From NCBI RefSeq assembly GCF_000657795.2, contig NZ_JHEP02000002.1, positions 416,080 through 480,079 of the forward strand: a stretch of DNA of 64,000 bases, read 5' to 3'. A model generated the notes under the pieces. It was not told the origin of the DNA. It was given only the letters and a program-made list of their open reading frames with translations, and searched no databases. Position numbers and translations under genes: made by a program. Every line of letters starts with the position of its first letter. Within the stretch, counting starts at the first letter, position 1. This stretch comes from Bordetella pseudohinzii (lineage in GTDB: Bacteria > Pseudomonadota > Gammaproteobacteria > Burkholderiales > Burkholderiaceae_B). Positions 19,786 to 30,016 of this stretch are shown piece by piece.

Positions 19786-21102
19786 TCAATCCCGCGCTTC
19801 CAGGGCCCGGTTGATCCGCAGGGCCAGCAGCGTGCAGGCCGTGCCCGACAGCAGGTAGATGCTGACCGCCACCAGCCCGAAGCGCGCCGACAGGGCCAGG
19901 GCCACCAGCGGCGCGAAGGCCGCCCCGACCAGCCAGGCCATGTCGGAGGTCAGGGCCGCGCCGGTATAGCGGAAACGCCGCATGAAATTGGCCGTCACCG
20001 TGCCCGAGGCCTGGCCATAGGATAGGCCCAGCAGCAGGAAACCGATCAGGATGAAGGCGTTCTGCGCCTTGGGGCTTCCCCCCAGCAGCCAGGGCGTGAA
20101 CAAGGCATAGACGCCGATGAGCGCGGCCAGCAGGCCCAGCGTGGTGCGCCGCCCGATGCGGTCGGCCAGCATGCCCGAGGCAATGGTGCCCAGGATGCCC
20201 AGCACGGCGCCGATGAGCTGGGCCGTGAGCACATCCGAGATCTGCTGCGTGCCGCTCACGGCGATCCAGGACAAGGGAAAAACCGTGACCAGGTGAAAGA
20301 GCGCATAGCTGGCCAGCGCGGCGAAGGCGCCGATGAAGAGGTTGTAGCCCTGCGCGCGCACGACCTCGGTCACGCTGAGGGGCTCCAGCTCTCCTTCCTC
20401 CAGCAGGCGCGTGTACTCCTCGGTCACCACCAGCCGCAGCCGCGCGAACAGCGCCACTACATTGATGGCGAAGGCCACGAAGAAAGGATAGCGCCAGCCC
20501 CAGGCCAGGAAGTCGGCCCCGCTCAGCGTGCGCAGCAGAAAAAGGAACAAGGCGCTGGCGATCAGGAAGCCGACAGGCGCGCCCAGCTGGCCCAGCATGG
20601 CGTACCAGCCCCGGCGCCCCGGCGGCGCATTCAGCGCCAGCAGCGAAGGCAGTCCATCCCATGAACCGCCGAAAGCCAGGCCCTGCAGGCAGCGGAACAC
20701 GGCCAGCAAGGTGATGGCATGCATCCCGATGGCGTCATAGCTGGGCAGAAAGGCCATGCCGACCGTGGCGGTGCCGAGCACGAACAGCGCCAGCGTCAGC
20801 TTGGTGGCCCGGCCCCAGCGGCGCTGCACGGCCATCGACAGCGCCGTGCCGATGGGGCGCATGATGAAGGCGAAGGAGAAAATCACGAAAGACCAGAGGG
20901 TGCCCTCCAGCCTGTCCTCGAACGGGAAGAACACCTGCGGAAAGACCAGCACGCAGGCGATGCCGAACACGAAGAAATCGAAGTATTCGGAGGCGCGGCC
21001 GATGACGACGCCGACGGCAATCTCGCCGGGCGCCACCTTGGCGTGGCCGTCGTGCCCGTCTGCCTCGGCCGCCTGGCCGGGATAATGCGTGGAGGTCGAC
21101 AT
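19786..21102 (-). CDS. MFS transporter, metabolite:H+ symporter (MHS) type
   Basis: This 438-residue permease has 12 predicted helices. The N-terminal segment EIAVGVVIGRASEYFDFFVFGIA (here residues 27-49) is the MHS-family helix 1, where E-x-F/Y-DFF is diagnostic. The cytoplasmic loop 2-3 has RPIGTALS, and the loop after helix 8 contains GMLADRIGRRTTLG. Relatives import dicarboxylates, proline/betaine, shikimate or aromatic acids. Nothing nearby identifies the substrate. It is divergent from cyoA across about 215 bp. Confidence 0.88.
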   Translation of the reverse strand: MSTSTHYPGQAAEADGHDGHAKVAPGEIAVGVVIGRASEYFDFFVFGIACVLVFPQVFFPFEDRLEGTLWSFVIFSFAFIMRPIGTALSMAVQRRWGRATKLTLALFVLGTATVGMAFLPSYDAIGMHAITLLAVFRCLQGLAFGGSWDGLPSLLALNAPPGRRGWYAMLGQLGAPVGFLIASALFLFLLRTLSGADFLAWGWRYPFFVAFAINVVALFARLRLVVTEEYTRLLEEGELEPLSVTEVVRAQGYNLFIGAFAALASYALFHLVTVFPLSWIAVSGTQQISDVLTAQLIGAVLGILGTIASGMLADRIGRRTTLGLLAALIGVYALFTPWLLGGSPKAQNAFILIGFLLLGLSYGQASGTVTANFMRRFRYTGAALTSDMAWLVGAAFAPLVALALSARFGLVAVSIYLLSGTACTLLALRINRALEARD

Positions 21103-21316
21103 AGGTTCACTCGCGAAAGGAGGTTCCGGCTATACCTTGCCCACAGACTGCGGTTTCTAGGGTACGCCCAGGTCCGGCCGGGCCGCAAGCGTCAATCCGG
21201 CCCGGGGCGGGCGCGCAACGCCCGCCGGCCGGCCGCCCCTGAAATGGGCTGGATTTTCCGCGCCGTCGGGCGTAGTGTTGCAGCTACGTCCCACGGTTTC
21301 GTCACGGGGTATGGTC

Positions 21317-22288
21317 ATGCCGTCCTTCCCAAGGTTCCGCGGAATACTGCCGATCGGTCTCCTGTCCCTGCTGACGGGATGCAATGCCGTGCTGCTATCG
21401 CCCTCGGGGGATATCGCCGTCCAGCAGCGCAATCTGATCCTCATTTCAACCGGCCTGATGCTGATCGTCATCGTGCCGGTCATCATCCTCACGCTCTGGT
21501 TCGCCTGGCGCTACCGGGCAAGCAACAAGGCCGCGCGCTACACCCCCGAGTGGAATCACTCCACCGTGCTCGAACTGCTGATCTGGGCCGGGCCGTTGCT
21601 CATCATCATCGCCCTGGGCGCGCTGACCTGGGTCAGCACGCACCAGCTCGACCCCTACCGCCCGCTTGCGCGGCTGTCCGAAGGCCGCGACATCCCGGCC
21701 GGCACCAAGCCGCTGGTGGTCGAGGTGGTGGCGCTGGACTGGAAATGGCTCTTCCTCTATCCCGAGCAAGGCATCGCCGCGGTCAATGAGATGGCCGCGC
21801 CGGTGGACCGGCCGATCCAGTTCCGCATCACCTCGTCGACGGTGATGAATTCGTTTTTCATCCCCGCCCTGGCTGGCCAGATCTACGCCATGCCCGGCAT
21901 GCAGACCACCTTGCATGCCGTCATCAATCATCCGGGCGAATACGAAGGCCTGTCGGCCAATTACAGCGGCGCGGGGTTCTCGGGCATGCGGTTTGCCTTC
22001 CATGGCGTGGACGAGACCGGCTTCCAGCAATGGGTGGACCGGACCCGCGCGCAAGGCCAGATGCTCAGCCGCGAGGCCTATCTGAAGCTGGCGCGGCCCA
22101 GCGAGCGCAATCCGGTGCAGCACTTCAGCGATGTGGCGCCCGGCCTGTTCGATGCCATCGTCGGGCGCTGCGTCGATCCGGCGCGCCCCTGCAGCATGCC
22201 GCATGCCCGCGGCCCGGCCCTGAATGCCGCCGCCTCCGATCGCTACCTGGGGCCCCTCTGCCGTTCGGAGAAAGACCTCACGCTCTGA
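21317..22288 (+). CDS. cyoA: Cytochrome bo ubiquinol oxidase subunit II
   Basis: This is the lipoprotein-anchored subunit II of the proton-pumping quinol oxidase. The 323-residue product has a signal peptide ending in the lipobox LLTGC (Cys about 22), two membrane helices (about 40-62 and 83-105) and a periplasmic cupredoxin-like domain. In that domain the CuA ligands of cytochrome c oxidases are absent, as expected for a quinol oxidase ([15 protein letters not shown] region). Two in-frame ATGs, 21311 and 21317, are possible; the second leaves seven bases after the GGGG element. It is the first gene of cyoABCD. Confidence 0.94.
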   Translation: MPSFPRFRGILPIGLLSLLTGCNAVLLSPSGDIAVQQRNLILISTGLMLIVIVPVIILTLWFAWRYRASNKAARYTPEWNHSTVLELLIWAGPLLIIIALGALTWVSTHQLDPYRPLARLSEGRDIPAGTKPLVVEVVALDWKWLFLYPEQGIAAVNEMAAPVDRPIQFRITSSTVMNSFFIPALAGQIYAMPGMQTTLHAVINHPGEYEGLSANYSGAGFSGMRFAFHGVDETGFQQWVDRTRAQGQMLSREAYLKLARPSERNPVQHFSDVAPGLFDAIVGRCVDPARPCSMPHARGPALNAAASDRYLGPLCRSEKDLTL

Positions 22289-22319
22289 GCGGCGGCGCCG
22301 CTTTTTATCTGGAGTCGAG

Positions 22320-24323
22320 ATGATTGACCAGCCAGAACACAACAGCCTCATCTTCGGCCGCCTGACCTGGGAGGCCATCCCCTTTCACGAACCCATCCTG
22401 CTGGCGACCTTCATCGCCGTGGCGCTGGGCGGCCTGGCGCTCGTGGGGGCCATCACCTACTTCGGCAAATGGGGCTATCTCTGGCGCGAGTGGTTCACCA
22501 GCATCGACCACAAGAAAATCGGCGTCATGTATATGGTGCTGGGGCTGATCATGCTGCTGCGCGGCTTTGCCGACGCCATCATGATGCGCCTGCAGCAGGC
22601 CATCGCCTTCGGCGATTCGGCCGGCTATCTGCCGCCCCATCACTATGACCAGATCTTCACCGCGCATGGCGTCATCATGATCTTCTTCGTGGCCATGCCG
22701 CTGGTCACGGGCCTGATGAACTACATCGTGCCGCTGCAGATCGGCGCGCGCGACGTCGCCTTTCCCTTCCTGAACAACTTCAGCTTCTGGATGACGGTCG
22801 GCGGCGCGCTGCTGGTGATGATGTCGCTGTTCGTCGGCGAGTTCGCGCGCACGGGCTGGCTGGCCTATCCCCCCCTGTCGGGCATCGCCCAGAGCCCGGA
22901 CGTGGGAGTGGACTACTACATCTGGGCCTTGCAGATCGCCGGGGTGGGCACCCTGCTCTCAGGGGTCAATCTGCTGGTGACCATCGTCAAGATGCGCGCC
23001 CCCGGCATGAAGATGATGCGCATGCCCATCTTCACCTGGACCTCGCTGTGCACCAATGTGCTCATCGTGGCGGCCTTCCCCGTGCTGACCGCCGTCCTGG
23101 CCCTGCTCAGCATGGACCGCTATGTCGGCACCAATTTCTTCACGACCGAGCTCGGCGGCAACGCCATGATGTACGTGAACCTGATCTGGATCTGGGGCCA
23201 TCCCGAGGTCTATATCCTGATCCTGCCAGCCTTCGGCGTTTTCTCCGAAGTGGTGGCCACCTTCTGCCGCAAGCGCCTGTTCGGCTATGCCTCCATGGTG
23301 TACGCCACCGTGGTGATCACCGTGCTGTCCTATCTGGTGTGGCTGCACCACTTCTTCACCATGGGCTCCGGGGCCAGCGTCAACTCCTTTTTCGGCATCA
23401 CGACGATGATCATCTCCATCCCGACCGGGGCGAAGATCTTCAACTGGCTGTTCACCATGTACCGCGGCCGCATCCAGTTCGAAGTGCCCATGCTCTGGAC
23501 GCTGGGCTTCATGGTCACCTTCGTGATCGGCGGCATGACCGGCGTGCTGCTGGCCGTTCCGCCGGCGGACTTCGCGCTGCACAACAGCCTGTTCCTGATC
23601 GCCCACTTCCACAACGTGATCATCGGCGGCGTGCTGTTCGGTCTCATGGCCGGCATCACGTTCTGGTTTCCCAAGGCCTTCGGCTACCGCCTGGATCCTT
23701 TCTGGGGCAAGTGTTCGTTCTGGTTCTGGCTGGTGGGTTTCTACCTCGCCTTCATGCCGCTCTACGTGCTGGGCCTGATGGGCGTCACGCGCCGCGTCAG
23801 CCACTTCCAGGATATGTCGCTGCAGATCTGGTTCCAGGTGGCGGCCCTGGGCTCGGCGCTCATCGCGCTGGGCATCGCCAGCTTCATCATCCAGCTCATC
23901 GTGAGCTACCGCCGCCGCGCGTCCCTGCGCGACACCACGGGCGATCCCTGGGATGGGCGCACCCTGGAGTGGTCGACCTCCTCGCCGCCGCCGGCCTATA
24001 ACTTCGCCTTCACGCCGCGCGTGCACGACCTGGACGCCTGGTGGCAGATGAAGCAGCAAGGCTACCAGCGGCCCCAGGGCGGCTTCATCCCCATCCACAT
24101 GCCGAAAAACACCTGGGCCGGCATCGTGCTGGCCGGCCTCAGCGTCGGCCTGGGTTTTGCCCTCATCTGGCATATGTGGCCGCTGGCCGTGCTGGCCTTT
24201 GCCGCCCTGATCGTGATCAGCATCATCCATACCTTCAACTACCAGCGCGATGACTACGTGCCGGCCGACGAAGTCCTGCGCACCGAAACAGCGCGCACCC
24301 GCCTACTGGAAAGCCATGTCTGA
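22320..24323 (+). CDS. cyoB: Cytochrome bo ubiquinol oxidase subunit I
   Basis: This is the catalytic haem-copper subunit (667 residues, about 15 helices) that binds haem b, haem o and CuB and pumps protons. Visible motifs are [10 protein letters not shown] (low-spin haem His near residue 112), [15 protein letters not shown] with the CuB His and cross-linked Tyr (about 290-304), HHF (about 342-344), and HFHNVIIGG (haem ligands about 426-434). The ATG at 22320 has GGAG upstream. Its 3' end overlaps cyoC by eight bases. Confidence 0.97.
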   Translation: MIDQPEHNSLIFGRLTWEAIPFHEPILLATFIAVALGGLALVGAITYFGKWGYLWREWFTSIDHKKIGVMYMVLGLIMLLRGFADAIMMRLQQAIAFGDSAGYLPPHHYDQIFTAHGVIMIFFVAMPLVTGLMNYIVPLQIGARDVAFPFLNNFSFWMTVGGALLVMMSLFVGEFARTGWLAYPPLSGIAQSPDVGVDYYIWALQIAGVGTLLSGVNLLVTIVKMRAPGMKMMRMPIFTWTSLCTNVLIVAAFPVLTAVLALLSMDRYVGTNFFTTELGGNAMMYVNLIWIWGHPEVYILILPAFGVFSEVVATFCRKRLFGYASMVYATVVITVLSYLVWLHHFFTMGSGASVNSFFGITTMIISIPTGAKIFNWLFTMYRGRIQFEVPMLWTLGFMVTFVIGGMTGVLLAVPPADFALHNSLFLIAHFHNVIIGGVLFGLMAGITFWFPKAFGYRLDPFWGKCSFWFWLVGFYLAFMPLYVLGLMGVTRRVSHFQDMSLQIWFQVAALGSALIALGIASFIIQLIVSYRRRASLRDTTGDPWDGRTLEWSTSSPPPAYNFAFTPRVHDLDAWWQMKQQGYQRPQGGFIPIHMPKNTWAGIVLAGLSVGLGFALIWHMWPLAVLAFAALIVISIIHTFNYQRDDYVPADEVLRTETARTRLLESHV

Positions 24324-24957
24324 CACCCTGGCCACCTCTCAAGCCGGCGGCGCCGACCGCGCCGCCGAACCGGTCTTCTACGTGCCGGAAGCGCATCATC
24401 CCCAGAACGGCACGCTGCTGGGCTTCTGGGTCTACCTGATGAGCGACTGCCTCATCTTCGCCTGCCTGTTCGCCACCTATGGAGTGCTTGGCCGCAACTA
24501 CGCCGACGGCCCGACGGGCGCCGAGCTCTTCGACCTGCCGCTGGTCGCGGTCAACACCTCGCTGCTGCTGCTGTCATCCATCACTTACGGCTTTGCCATG
24601 CTGGAGATGCAGCGCAAGCGTTTGGGCGGCGTGCAGGCCTGGCTGGCGGTGACCGGCATACTCGGCCTGGGCTTTCTCTCGCTGGAGCTTTACGAGTTCG
24701 CCCACTTGATCGCCGAGGGCGCCGGGCCCGGGCGCAGCGCCTTCCTGTCCGCCTTTTTCACGCTGGTCGGCACGCACGGGCTGCATGTCACTTTCGGCAT
24801 CGTGTGGCTGCTGACGATGATGGCGCAACTGCGTCTGCACGGCCTCATCCCCGCCAACCGGCGGCGCCTGATGTGCCTGTCCATGTTCTGGCACTTCCTG
24901 GACCTGATCTGGGTCGGCGTATTCACCTTCGTCTATCTCATGGGAGTCCTGCCATGA
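24316..24957 (+). CDS. cyoC: Cytochrome bo ubiquinol oxidase subunit III
   Basis: This is the accessory membrane subunit of the quinol oxidase, 213 residues with five predicted helices, lacking the first two helices of mitochondrial subunit III. The features [21 protein letters not shown] (about residues 39-58) and the last helix with [18 protein letters not shown] are diagnostic. The start overlaps the cyoB stop and the stop overlaps the cyoD start (ATGA), so translation is probably coupled along the operon. Confidence 0.96.
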   Translation: MSDTLATSQAGGADRAAEPVFYVPEAHHPQNGTLLGFWVYLMSDCLIFACLFATYGVLGRNYADGPTGAELFDLPLVAVNTSLLLLSSITYGFAMLEMQRKRLGGVQAWLAVTGILGLGFLSLELYEFAHLIAEGAGPGRSAFLSAFFTLVGTHGLHVTFGIVWLLTMMAQLRLHGLIPANRRRLMCLSMFWHFLDLIWVGVFTFVYLMGVLP

Positions 24958-25337
24958 ACGCCCACAGCGCCCACGGCCATGATGACGACGGACATCACGA
25001 GGATGCCCCGCATGGCACGCTGAAAAGCTATGTGACCGGTTTCATCCTGGCCGCCATCCTGACGGCCATTCCGTTCTGGATCGTGATGGCCCGCGTGTTC
25101 GAGACCTCGCGCACCACGGCGCTGGTGATCCTGGCCCTGGCCGCGGTCCAGATCGTCGTGCACATCGTCTACTTCCTGCACATGGACACCAAGTCGGAAA
25201 GCGGCTGGAACCTGCTGGCGCTGATCTTCACCCTGGTGCTGGTCGTGATCACCCTGAGCGGCTCGATCTGGATCATGTATCACCTGGACGCCAACATGAT
25301 GCCCATGACCACGCATGACTGGCGCAACATCCCTTGA
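24954..25337 (+). CDS. cyoD: Cytochrome bo ubiquinol oxidase subunit IV
   Basis: This is the small assembly subunit of the bo oxidase. The 127-residue product has a histidine/aspartate-rich N-terminus (HSAHGHDDDGHHED) and three membrane helices. VHIVYFLHMD (about residues 67-76) is typical of CyoD. It overlaps cyoC by ATGA and overlaps the SURF1 start by 23 bases. Confidence 0.95.
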   Translation: MNAHSAHGHDDDGHHEDAPHGTLKSYVTGFILAAILTAIPFWIVMARVFETSRTTALVILALAAVQIVVHIVYFLHMDTKSESGWNLLALIFTLVLVVITLSGSIWIMYHLDANMMPMTTHDWRNIP

Positions 25338-26121
25338 TGAGGCGCCGCGCCACAAGCCGCCGCGCCGCGCCCGGTCCCTGATCCTCCTGGGCCTGGCCGC
25401 CGCCCTGGCCTTCTTCACGCTATGCGCGCTGGGCAGCTGGCAACTGCAGCGGCGGGCCTTCAAGCATGAGCTGATCGCGCAAGTCCAGGCCCGCCTGCGG
25501 GCCGACCGCGTCCCCGCGCCCGGCGCGGACCGCTGGGCCGGCCTGACCGCCGCCAATGCGGAGTACCGCCGCGTCAGCGCCACCGGGCGCTATGACTACG
25601 GCCGGCAGGCCCTGGTCAAGGCCGTGACCGCGATGGGCGATGGATACTGGGTCATGACGCCGCTCTTGCGCGACGATGGCAGCATCCTGCTCGTGAACCG
25701 GGGTTTCGTGCTGCCGCAATGGCGCCAGACGCCAGCGCCCCCGGAAACCGTCACGGTCCAGGGGCTGCTGCGCATGGGCGAGCCCGGCTGGGGTTTTCTG
25801 CGCCGCAATGACCCCGGGGCCGACCGCTGGTATTCGCGCGATGTGCAAGGCATCGCCCGGGCGCGCGGCCTGGGCGTGGTGGCGCCCTACTTCATTGATG
25901 CCGAAGCCGCGCCCGGCGCGCCGGACCCGGCCCGGGCGCCGGCAGGCGGCCTGACCGTGCTGCGCTTTGCCGACAACCACCTGGTCTACGCCCTGACCTG
26001 GTATGCGCTGGCCGGCCTGGTGCTGACGGCGGTGGCGCTCGTGGCGCGCGAGGAAAGGCGCTTGCGCGCCGGCCTCAGTGCGCCTGCTCCCAGTTGCGGC
26101 CCACGCCGACCTCGGCAATGA
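25315..26121 (+). CDS. SURF1-family oxidase assembly protein
   Basis: SURF1 proteins help insert haem into haem-copper oxidases. This 268-residue protein has the expected N-terminal helix (about residues 22-42, with LGSWQLQRRAFKHELI following), the periplasmic domain and a C-terminal helix (about 222-245) preceded by DNHLVYALTWYALA, the SURF1 C-terminal signature. The start lies inside cyoD (23-base overlap), so it is almost certainly part of the cyo operon and serves this bo oxidase. Its last 47 bases overlap the 3' end of polA on the other strand. The usual farnesyltransferase gene cyoE is not next to it. Confidence 0.88.
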   Translation: MTGATSLDEAPRHKPPRRARSLILLGLAAALAFFTLCALGSWQLQRRAFKHELIAQVQARLRADRVPAPGADRWAGLTAANAEYRRVSATGRYDYGRQALVKAVTAMGDGYWVMTPLLRDDGSILLVNRGFVLPQWRQTPAPPETVTVQGLLRMGEPGWGFLRRNDPGADRWYSRDVQGIARARGLGVVAPYFIDAEAAPGAPDPARAPAGGLTVLRFADNHLVYALTWYALAGLVLTAVALVAREERRLRAGLSAPAPSCGPRRPRQ

Positions 26122-28795
26122 GCGGCACGCGCAGCGTCGCCACCTCGCTCATCAGGCGCGGCACGGCCAGGCGCAGGGCCTCGACCTCGGCTTCGGGCGC
26201 TTCGAGCACCAGTTCGTCGTGCACCTGCATGATGAGGCGGGCGCGCATATTCTCGGCCGTCAGCCAATCCTGCACGGCCACCATGGCCAGCTTGATGAGG
26301 TCGGCCGCCGTGCCCTGCATGGGGGCGTTGATGGCGGCGCGCTCGGCGCCCTGGCGGCGCGGCCCCGAGGCGGCCCGGATATCGGGCAGCTGCAGGCGGC
26401 GGCCGAAGACGGTTTCGACATAGCCCTGCTCGCGCGCCAGGCGGCGGGTGTCGTCCATATAGCGCGCCACGCCCGGATAGCGCGTGAAATAACGGTCGAT
26501 ATAGGCCTGGGCGGCATCGCGCGTGATGCCCAGGTTGGACGCCAGCCCGAATACGCCCATGCCGTAGATCAGGCCGAAGTTGATGGCCTTGGCCGCGCGG
26601 CGCTGCTCGCTGGAGACTTCGGCCAGCGGCACGCCGAAGACCTCGGACGCCGTGGCGCGGTGGATGTCCTCGCCGGCGGCGAATGCGCCTTGCAGATTGG
26701 CGTCGTCGGACACATGCGCCATGATGCGCAATTCGATCTGCGAATAGTCGGCCGACAGCAGCAAGCCGCCGTTCTCGGCCACGAAGGCCTCGCGCACGCG
26801 GCGCCCGGCCTCGGTGCGCACCGGGATGTTCTGCAGATTGGGATCGGAGGACGCCAGGCGTCCGGTGATGACCGCGGCCTGCGAATAATGGGTGTGCACC
26901 CTGCCGGTCGCCGGATTGATCATGCGCGGCAGCTTGTCGGTATAGGTGGACTTCAGCTTGGACAGGCCGCGATAGTCGAGCAGCACCTGCGGCAGCGGAT
27001 AGTCCTGCGCCAGCTTGGACAAGACCTCTTCATCGGTCGAGGGCGCCCCGCCCGCCGTCTTGCGCACCACCGGCAGGCCCATGCGCCCGAAAAGGATTTC
27101 ACCCAGCTGCTTGGGCGAATTGAGATTGAAGGGCTGGCCGGCCAGCTCATAGGCTTTTTGCTCCAGGCTCAACATCTCGCGGCCCAGGTCATTGCTTTGA
27201 CGGCCCAGCTCGGCGGCATCGACCTTCACGCCATTGCGCTCGATCACGACCAGCACGCGCGAGACCTCCAGCTCCAGGGCGTAGATGCGCTCCAGGCCGG
27301 CGTTGGCCGCCACGCGCGGGCGCAGCGCGCGATGCAGCTGCAGGGTGAAATCGGCATCCTCGGCGGCATAGAAGCCCGCCTTGTCCACCGCCACCTCGTC
27401 AAAGCCGATCTGCTTGGCGCCCTTGCCGCACAGGTCCTCGTAATTGACGCCGCTGCGCCCCAGGAAGCGCTGGGCCAGGTCGTTCAGGCCCACGCCGCGA
27501 TGCGACTCCAGCACATAGGCCTGCAACATGGTGTCCTCGGTGACACCGCGCAGCGCCACGCCCTCGTTGGCGAAGACATGGGTGTCGTATTTGGCGTGAT
27601 GCAGCAGCTTGGGACGCAAGGGGTCTTCCAGCCAGCCGCGCAGGCGCTCCAGGACTTCGTGCAGGGGCAGTTGCGTGCCGGCCTCCGGCCCCCGGTGCGC
27701 CAGCGGGATATAGCAGGCCACGCCCGGCTCCACGGCCATGGACAGACCCACCAGCCTGGCCTGCATCTCGTCCAGCGAAGTGGTTTCGGTGTCCAGGGCG
27801 ACCAGGGCGGCCGCATCCACGCGCGCCATCCAGGCTTCCAGGTCCGACCACTCCGTGATGATCTGATAGTGCTGCTCGACGGGCGCCTCATGCGCCACCT
27901 CGGCGGCGCGCGCATCGCCCGTGGGCACGCGCTCGGCATCGCCCGACAGCTCGCGCAGCCAGCTCCGGAAACCATAACGGTCGTAGAGCGCGCCCAGCGT
28001 CTCGCGATCCGGCTCGCGCGGCTTGAGGTCCTCGGGCGAGGACAGAAAAGCGCCCAGGTCGCAATCATCCTTGACCGTCAGCAGCTGGCGGGTCAGGGGG
28101 AAACGCGCCACGGCCTCGCGCAGATTATTGCCGGCTACGCCCTTGATGCTGTCGGCCTGCTCGACCAGGCGGTCGATGGAGCCGAATTCGCTCAGCCACT
28201 TCACGGCGGTCTTGGGTCCGACCTTGGTCACGCCCGGCACATTGTCCACGGCGTCGCCCACCAGCATCAGATAGTCGACGATGCGGTCGGCCGGCACGCC
28301 GAACTTGTTGACCACGCCCGCTTCGTCCAGCACCTCGCCGGTCATGGTGTTGACCAGCGTGACCTGGGGGTTGACCAGCTGGGCCAGGTCCTTGTCACCC
28401 GTTGACACAACGGTATGCAGGCCTTCCTCGGTGGCGCGGCGCGCCAGCGTGGCGATGATGTCGTCGGCCTCGACGCCCTCGACGGCCAGCACCGGCCACC
28501 CCAGGGCGCGGATCGCGGCGTGGATGGGCTCGATCTGCGCGGCGAGATCCTCGGGCATCGGCGGACGATGCGATTTATAGTCGGGATAGAGATCATCCCG
28601 AAACGTCTTGCCGCGCGCATCGAAAATACATGCGGCATACTCTGCCTTGTGGTCCTGGACCAACTTGCGCAGCATGTTGATCACGCCATAGAGCGCCCCG
28701 GTCGGTTCTCCCTGGGCATTGCGCAAATCCGGCATGGCATGGAAGGCGCGGTACAAGTAGCTCGAACCGTCTACCAGCAACAAGGTTTTTTTCAT
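26075..28795 (-). CDS. polA: DNA polymerase I
   Basis: PolA performs gap-filling repair synthesis and Okazaki-fragment processing. The 906-residue product has all three domains: the 5' nuclease (MKKTLLLVDGSSYLYRAFHA onward), the 3'-5' exonuclease with the D-x-E pair in ALDTETTSL and a later YAAEDADFTLQL, and the polymerase with motif A DYSQIELRIMAHVSDD (about residues 681-696), the O-helix RRAAKAINFGLIYGMG, and motif C QVHDELVLEAP near the C-terminus. The ATG at 28795 gives the family N-terminus. The start lies 16 bp from the divergent LOG-family gene. Confidence 0.97.
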   Translation of the reverse strand: MKKTLLLVDGSSYLYRAFHAMPDLRNAQGEPTGALYGVINMLRKLVQDHKAEYAACIFDARGKTFRDDLYPDYKSHRPPMPEDLAAQIEPIHAAIRALGWPVLAVEGVEADDIIATLARRATEEGLHTVVSTGDKDLAQLVNPQVTLVNTMTGEVLDEAGVVNKFGVPADRIVDYLMLVGDAVDNVPGVTKVGPKTAVKWLSEFGSIDRLVEQADSIKGVAGNNLREAVARFPLTRQLLTVKDDCDLGAFLSSPEDLKPREPDRETLGALYDRYGFRSWLRELSGDAERVPTGDARAAEVAHEAPVEQHYQIITEWSDLEAWMARVDAAALVALDTETTSLDEMQARLVGLSMAVEPGVACYIPLAHRGPEAGTQLPLHEVLERLRGWLEDPLRPKLLHHAKYDTHVFANEGVALRGVTEDTMLQAYVLESHRGVGLNDLAQRFLGRSGVNYEDLCGKGAKQIGFDEVAVDKAGFYAAEDADFTLQLHRALRPRVAANAGLERIYALELEVSRVLVVIERNGVKVDAAELGRQSNDLGREMLSLEQKAYELAGQPFNLNSPKQLGEILFGRMGLPVVRKTAGGAPSTDEEVLSKLAQDYPLPQVLLDYRGLSKLKSTYTDKLPRMINPATGRVHTHYSQAAVITGRLASSDPNLQNIPVRTEAGRRVREAFVAENGGLLLSADYSQIELRIMAHVSDDANLQGAFAAGEDIHRATASEVFGVPLAEVSSEQRRAAKAINFGLIYGMGVFGLASNLGITRDAAQAYIDRYFTRYPGVARYMDDTRRLAREQGYVETVFGRRLQLPDIRAASGPRRQGAERAAINAPMQGTAADLIKLAMVAVQDWLTAENMRARLIMQVHDELVLEAPEAEVEALRLAVPRLMSEVATLRVPLIAEVGVGRNWEQAH

Positions 28796-28811
28796 GGTTA
28801 CAAAGGCAGAA

Positions 28812-29477
28812 ATGGACATACCCGCCGGCAAACAAATTCCGGTGATTATGTCAGAGATACGGACCGCGGCCGAAAGGCTGGCGGATATCGGGCCGGCCGT
28901 GAGCGTGTTCGGCAGCGCCCGGGTCAGCCGGAATTCTCCCTATTATGAGACCAGTGTCGCCATTTCGGCGGCCCTGGCCCGCGAGGGCTTCGCCGTCATC
29001 GCCGGCGGCGGCCCCGGCATCATGGAGGCCGCCAACAAAGGCGCCTACGAGGCCGGCGGCACCAGCATAGGCCTGAATATCAGCCTGCCGCACGAGGCCC
29101 ACAACAACGCCTACCAGACCATCAGCCTGTCGTTCGAGTACTTCTACTCCCGCAAGGCCACTTTCTTCATGCACAGCATGGCCTATGTGTCCATGCCCGG
29201 AGGCTTTGGCACGCTGGACGAACTGTTCGAGGCCCTGACCCTCATCCAGACGGGCAAGGTGCCGCCGGCGCCCATCGTGCTGGTGGGCAGCGAGTTCTGG
29301 CACGGCATGATCGACTGGCTGGGCGAGCAGTTGCTGGGCAACGGCATGATCGGCGCGCATGATCTGGACCTGTTCATCATCGAGGACGACCCCGAAAAAG
29401 TCGTGCGCCATGTGGTGGAATTCCACCGCAAGAAACAATCGCCGCAACAGCAGTACGCACCCTCGCTGCCAGCCTGA
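28812..29477 (+). CDS. LOG-family protein (TIGR00730, Rossmann fold)
   Basis: This 221-residue protein has the LOG/lysine-decarboxylase-like signature: GGGPGIMEAANKGAYEAGG (about residues 65-83) and PGGFGTLDELFEALTLIQ (about 130-147). Characterised relatives are 5'-monophosphate phosphoribohydrolases acting on cytokinin or other nucleotides (LOG, YgdH/PpnN, Cgl-type). The start is not certain: 28812 has AGGC upstream, while 28848 (MSEIRTAAERL) is the alternative, and the upstream-most ATG at 28794 overlaps the polA start codon. Expected substrates are nucleoside 5'-monophosphates. Confidence 0.85.
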   Translation: MDIPAGKQIPVIMSEIRTAAERLADIGPAVSVFGSARVSRNSPYYETSVAISAALAREGFAVIAGGGPGIMEAANKGAYEAGGTSIGLNISLPHEAHNNAYQTISLSFEYFYSRKATFFMHSMAYVSMPGGFGTLDELFEALTLIQTGKVPPAPIVLVGSEFWHGMIDWLGEQLLGNGMIGAHDLDLFIIEDDPEKVVRHVVEFHRKKQSPQQQYAPSLPA

Positions 29478-29563
29478 CAGACTGGCCTGATTCTGCCGCC
29501 TGGCGCGCCATGCCCGCGCCGGCGCTCGCTATGGTCAATCCTTTCTATCCCAGGAGCGACCAA

Positions 29564-30004
29564 ATGCGTCCCTTTTATCTTCGGACCTGGCGCCTGGCGC
29601 TCCTGGCCGCCATGCTGGCGGCCTTGCCCGCGCGGGCTTTCACCTTCCTGCAGCAGGGCGGGATGCTGGGCCAGCTCCCGCCCTGGGCGCAGGACTTCAT
29701 CAGCGGGGTTCCGGCCGAGCATCGCGGTCCGGCGGCTGCCCGGCGCAAACTGGACGCCAAGGGCATAGGCTTCTACTCCGATGTCCGCACCCTCGCGCTG
29801 GAGCGCCGGGCGGATATCGTTTGCGCGCTCTTCGGCCGTGGGCAGGAGCTGGTCATCGCCGGCTGCGCGCCCGCCCACGAGGCCGCGCGCCTGGCGGACA
29901 GCCTGATAGAAAACCGCCGGCTCAAGGTCTACCTCGACCACACCAGGCCTTACGCGCCCATGCAGGCCCAGGAGGCCTTCCGCATCACGCAGATCCAGCC
30001 CTAG
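29564..30004 (+). CDS. Secreted protein of unknown function, paralogue 1
   Basis: I do not recognise a family. The 146-residue product has a clear signal peptide (MRPFYLRTWRLALLAAMLAA, cleavage after ARA near residue 24). The ATG at 29564 has AGGAG seven bases upstream. Residues about 86-146 match the C-terminal part of the next gene: VCALFGRGQELVIAGC, then a LKVYLDHTRP segment and QEAFRITQI at the end. Two cysteines bracket the first block, suggesting a periplasmic disulfide. Only 12 bases separate it from its paralogue, so the pair is probably one transcript. Confidence 0.72.
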   Translation: MRPFYLRTWRLALLAAMLAALPARAFTFLQQGGMLGQLPPWAQDFISGVPAEHRGPAAARRKLDAKGIGFYSDVRTLALERRADIVCALFGRGQELVIAGCAPAHEAARLADSLIENRRLKVYLDHTRPYAPMQAQEAFRITQIQP

Positions 30005-30016
30005 CCAGGTCCGCGC

